This document shows positions 61,733 through 64,000 of a stretch of DNA of 64,000 nt, in pieces. How positions within the stretch are numbered: position 1 is the stretch's first letter; every line of letters starts with the position of its first letter. The notes under the pieces are model-generated. The model had not been told where the DNA came from, ran no database searches, and saw only the letters and a list, made by a program, of their open reading frames with translations. The stretch lies in assembly GCA_035552195.1 (NCBI GenBank), contig DASZLU010000158.1:100667-164666 (forward strand), given 5' to 3'. A program made the translations under genes and the position numbers. This stretch comes from CAIKMD01 sp035552195 (lineage in GTDB: Bacteria > Pseudomonadota > Alphaproteobacteria > ATCC43930 > CGMCC-115725).

Positions 61733-62284
61733 CCCGCCTCTTCACCTGTGGTTCTTGTCTTACGTACGCTGGCCGACATAGGCGCACGGGCAAATTGCGC
61801 GTGACTTCGGGCGCTGCGTTCTTAAGATCGGGCGCGAGAAGCCGGGTTTATCGAGGGGCGGCATAAATAATAAATAAATAATAATAAGGGCGAACGCGCC
61901 CCGTGCACGACCTGACGCCCGCCGGGCGCGGCGTTCAGTGCGGCGCGCCCACCAGACGAAGCCGTAGACCGCGGCGAGCGGAAAGGCGGCGGCGCTTATC
62001 GCCAGGAAAACGCCGGTCAGGAGAAACCCGCCAAGGATCCCGCCTATCCCGAGCCGCTCGCGGCATGGCAGGACGATCGCCCGGCCGACCGGGCCTTCTA
62101 CCCCCGAAACATTCGTTCGCGCGTCGATGTTCGTCGTCGCTTCTCGTCTCCCAAGCTTATCCAGCGAGATTTGCGGGGCGAAGCGGCGGGATTGTGTCGC
62201 GTATTTGGAATTCTGCGGCCGCGGTGGCGAATCATTGGAGGCGGGTACTGAACTAAAGCGGCGAGCCGGGGGTTGCTCGCTGAC
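61733..62284. other. 552-base spacer with an AT-rich triplet run; no supported gene
   Basis: Nothing with a start codon and ribosome site is supported. On the minus strand an open frame holds one membrane-like stretch (GIGGILGGFLLTGVFLAISAA then AVYGFVWWARRTERRARR), but no ATG, GTG or TTG opens it near that point and the frame runs antisense into the next gene, so it may be a remnant. At 61865-61889 a run of aata/aat units (AATAATAAATAAATAATAATAA) interrupts the GC-rich sequence. Confidence 0.4.
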
Positions 62285-62623
62285 ATGGGCGTCGCAGACA
62301 TCGGCAAGGAACTGATCGGCTGGGCAGCTGCGGCCCTTCTCATCGCGACGATCGGCAGGCAGGTCTATACCCAATGGCGTGCCGGGACGACGGCCGGGGT
62401 CTCGAAATGGCTATTCGTCGGCCAAGTCTCGGCTTCGGTGCTTTTCGTGATCTACAGCTGGCTGAAGGGCGACTGGGTCTTCATCGCCACCAATTCGGTG
62501 ATGCTGGCGACCGCGATCCTCGGCCAATGCATCTACCTCCAGAATTGCCGGAAAAGCCGGGGCGAAGGGACCGCCAGCGACACAAGCGACGGGGCGAAAA
62601 AGCCATATTCTGCGCAGGGTTGA
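62285..62623 (+). CDS. SemiSWEET/PQ-loop-like small membrane protein
   Basis: 112 residues from ATG 62285. Three membrane helices in the pattern of bacterial SemiSWEETs: IGWAAAALLIATIGRQVYTQW, GVSKWLFVGQVSASVLFVIYSWL, GDWVFIATNSVMLATAILG (in pieces). The Pro-Gln of the classical PQ loop is replaced by GRQ, so sugar transport is uncertain. It has a charged tail (CRKSRGEGTASDTSDG). Start 31 bases before the TerB gene. Confidence 0.78.
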   Translation: MGVADIGKELIGWAAAALLIATIGRQVYTQWRAGTTAGVSKWLFVGQVSASVLFVIYSWLKGDWVFIATNSVMLATAILGQCIYLQNCRKSRGEGTASDTSDGAKKPYSAQG

Positions 62624-62654
62624 ACCCCAGAAATCTGCATGCTAGGCCAGAGCT

Positions 62655-63122
62655 ATGATGATGGACCGCTTGTTTGCGTGGCTCAAAGACGGCGAGAGCG
62701 CGCTTCCACGCGGCGGCGATGAGCTGCAGCTCGCGGTCGCCGCCTTGCTGCTTGAAGCGGCCGTGGTCGTCGACGGCGATTTCGACCCGCAAGAGCGCGA
62801 AATCGTCCGCCAGCTTTTACAGCGCTGCTTTTCGCTTCGTGCGGAAGACGCGCAGAGCCTGATCGCCGCGGCCGAGCGCCGGGTCGAGATGTCGGCCCAG
62901 CTCTTCGGCTTCACCAGCACGGTCAACAACCGGCTGAGCCGCGAGCGCAAGATCGAGCTGATCGAGATGCTGTGGGAAGTTGCCTATGCCGACGGCGTGC
63001 TTGATCCGCTCGAAGACACGTTGTTGCGCCGGATCGCGGGACTGATCGATGTTTCCGATCACGAGCGCGGCGAGGCCAAACGCCGCGTGCTGCAACGATT
63101 GGGGATGCAGCCCGCTCAATGA
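62655..63122 (+). CDS. TerB-family (tellurite resistance-like) protein
   Basis: 155 residues; three tandem ATGs, first at 62655. All-helical TerB domain with paired acidic DGDFDPQEREIV and DGVLDPLEDTLLRRIAGLI motifs, which in the family form a metal site. Part of a widespread soluble family whose role, apart from tellurite resistance operons, is unclear. Ends 37 bases before fdxA. Confidence 0.88.
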   Translation: MMMDRLFAWLKDGESALPRGGDELQLAVAALLLEAAVVVDGDFDPQEREIVRQLLQRCFSLRAEDAQSLIAAAERRVEMSAQLFGFTSTVNNRLSRERKIELIEMLWEVAYADGVLDPLEDTLLRRIAGLIDVSDHERGEAKRRVLQRLGMQPAQ

Positions 63123-63159
63123 CCCCTTTCCTGAACTTCGCTACTGAGAGTGACGCGCC

Positions 63160-63495
63160 ATGACTTATGTCGTCAACGAAGCCTGCATCAAATGCAAATA
63201 CATGGATTGCGTTGAAGTTTGTCCGGTGGACTGCTTCTACGAGGGCGAGAATATGCTCGTCATCCATCCGGACGAGTGCATCGATTGCGGCGTCTGCGAG
63301 CCGGAATGCCCCGCCGAAGCCATCGTTCCCGATAGCGAGCCGACGGCCGAGAAATGGGTCGAGATCAACCGGCAATACGCCTCTTCCTGGCCGAACATCA
63401 CGCGCAAGGGCCCGGCGCCGGCCGATGCCGACCAGTGGAAAGACGTGCCCGACAAGTTCGAGAAGCACTTCGACCCCAATCCGGCGAAAAGATAG
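63160..63495 (+). CDS. fdxA: Seven-iron ferredoxin FdxA
   Basis: 111 residues. Two clusters in the FdxA/FdI pattern: NEACIKCKYMDCVEVCPVD (in part) with the [3Fe-4S] site, and CIDCGVCEPECP for [4Fe-4S], followed by the long C-terminal extension typical of FdxA. Essential electron carrier in many alphaproteobacteria. The usual next gene carD follows 223 bases later. Confidence 0.95.
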   Translation: MTYVVNEACIKCKYMDCVEVCPVDCFYEGENMLVIHPDECIDCGVCEPECPAEAIVPDSEPTAEKWVEINRQYASSWPNITRKGPAPADADQWKDVPDKFEKHFDPNPAKR

Positions 63496-63552
63496 AAAAA
63501 ACCCAATAAGTATGGGTATTTGCGGGGGCTGCATGGCTCCCGTACTGGATTT

Positions 63553-63581
63553 TTGTGCCATTTTGTGGTAATTGTAACAAT
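63553..63581 (+). promoter_or_regulatory. Possible promoter of carD
   Basis: TTGTGC (63553-63558) and TAACAAT (63575-63581) with a 16-base spacer, about 138 bases before the carD ATG. The rest of the 223-base leader has no obvious structure beyond a short hairpin ACCCA/TGGGT right after fdxA (about 63500-63516). A plausible but unproven site. Confidence 0.3.
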
Positions 63582-63718
63582 GGCGCGCGAGTCCCGCGTG
63601 TTATCCCGGTGACATGGGTCCGGGTAGCTGAGCCGATGGGGGCGGGCGAACCTCGCTTGTATCGGAGTGTGGTTCTGCGTGCTCGGCAAGGACCTGTGAC
63701 ACCCTCTTGGAGGGTGAA

Positions 63719-64000
63719 ATGGCGACGGCAGTGAAAGAAAAAGAAGACAAGAAGCATTCTGACAAGGGTGCCGAAAAGCTGGGCTACGCGGCGGGGGATC
63801 TGGTGGTTTATCCGACCCATGGCGTCGGCAAGATTCTGGCGGTCGAGACGCAAGAAATCGCCGGTCACACGCTGAATGTTTTCGTCGTTCATTTCGACAA
63901 GGACCGGATGACTCTTCGCGTTCCGGTCGCCAAAGCCAAGAATTCCGGTCTCCGCCGCCTCTCCACCAAGAAGGAGATGGAAACGGCGCTGACCAAGCTC
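63719..64000 (+). CDS. carD: CarD-family transcriptional regulator (3' end outside window)
   Basis: The visible 94 codons start with ATG behind GGAGGG. A Lys-rich head (EKEDKKHSDKG) is followed by the CarD RNA-polymerase-interacting domain: AAGDLVVYPTHGVGKILAVET, VFVVHFDKDRMTLRVPVAKA (in pieces). CarD stabilises RNA polymerase open complexes at rRNA and other promoters. The C-terminal DNA-binding part is cut off by the window edge. Confidence 0.93.
   Translation, partial: MATAVKEKEDKKHSDKGAEKLGYAAGDLVVYPTHGVGKILAVETQEIAGHTLNVFVVHFDKDRMTLRVPVAKAKNSGLRRLSTKKEMETALTKL

Overview
GC-rich chromosomal DNA from an alphaproteobacterium. The evidence is the protein families and the gene neighbourhoods: a two-subunit FDH1-type formate dehydrogenase, a COG4111-type NAD regulator with nadABC, one complete ccmABCDEFGHI operon beside acnA, a SUV3-like helicase followed by an S4 protein, and fdxA-carD. 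The order within the class (Rhodospirillales-like or Hyphomicrobiales-like) cannot be fixed by reading alone. There are no tRNA or rRNA genes, no CRISPR array, no insertion sequence and no phage module. Genes are dense, with many ATGA/TGATG couplings.

Layout. 1-2.9 kb: 3' end of tamB, then sucCD. 3.0-8.8 kb: FDH1-type formate dehydrogenase (NuoE/NuoF fusion plus molybdopterin subunit) convergent with an OxlT-like oxalate/formate antiporter across a bidirectional terminator. 9-15.7 kb: SIMPL protein, CmcJ/NvfI-family oxidoreductase, FAH-family hydrolase, MDR oxidoreductase, HU, flavin reductase, an orphan ABC substrate-binding protein and arfB. 15.8-19.3 kb: three odd proteins in a row: an HtrA-like protein lacking the whole Ser/His/Asp triad, a two-module pentapeptide-repeat protein, and a DapA-like protein lacking the Schiff-base lysine and its partner tyrosine. 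19.3-27.5 kb: NadQ-like NAD regulator, sensor histidine kinase, a lone hyuB, then nadABC behind a promoter carrying palindromic NadQ-operator-like sequences. 27.5-34.2 kb: higBA toxin-antitoxin, aldolase/SDR fusion, glycine-zipper/peptidoglycan-binding protein, UDG-family protein, small metallopeptidase, pterin dehydratase and SCOT subunits A/B. 34.2-40.8 kb: ccmABCDEFGHI on the minus strand, including a 54-codon ccmD. 40.8-45.2 kb: VIT-family transporter with a hairpin-rich upstream region, a broken alpha/beta hydrolase, and acnA. 45.3-52.3 kb: NIPSNAP, DUF1223, htpG, PH-domain protein, glycine-zipper protein, helicase and S4 protein. 52.4-61.7 kb: surface-glycan-type block (epimerase, DegT aminotransferase, two glycosyltransferases, a GT-B-like protein, two methyltransferases) with greB embedded, flanked by an extensin-like lipoprotein and a receiver-only response regulator. 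62.3-64 kb: SemiSWEET-like protein, TerB-like protein, fdxA and the start of carD.

How it fits together. Formate made by oxalate or C1 metabolism could be imported or exchanged by the antiporter and oxidised to CO2 with NADH formation by the dehydrogenase. NadQ sits about 4 kb from its probable target nadABC. The ccm operon supplies all of cytochrome c maturation System I. The glycan block lies between the S4 protein gene and fdxA-carD, genes that from memory are usually close together in alphaproteobacteria, so it looks like a variable insertion. The best candidates for something undescribed are the hairpin-rich region upstream of the VIT gene (a possible attenuator or small RNA) and the cluster of catalytically degenerate enzymes at 15.8-19.3 kb.
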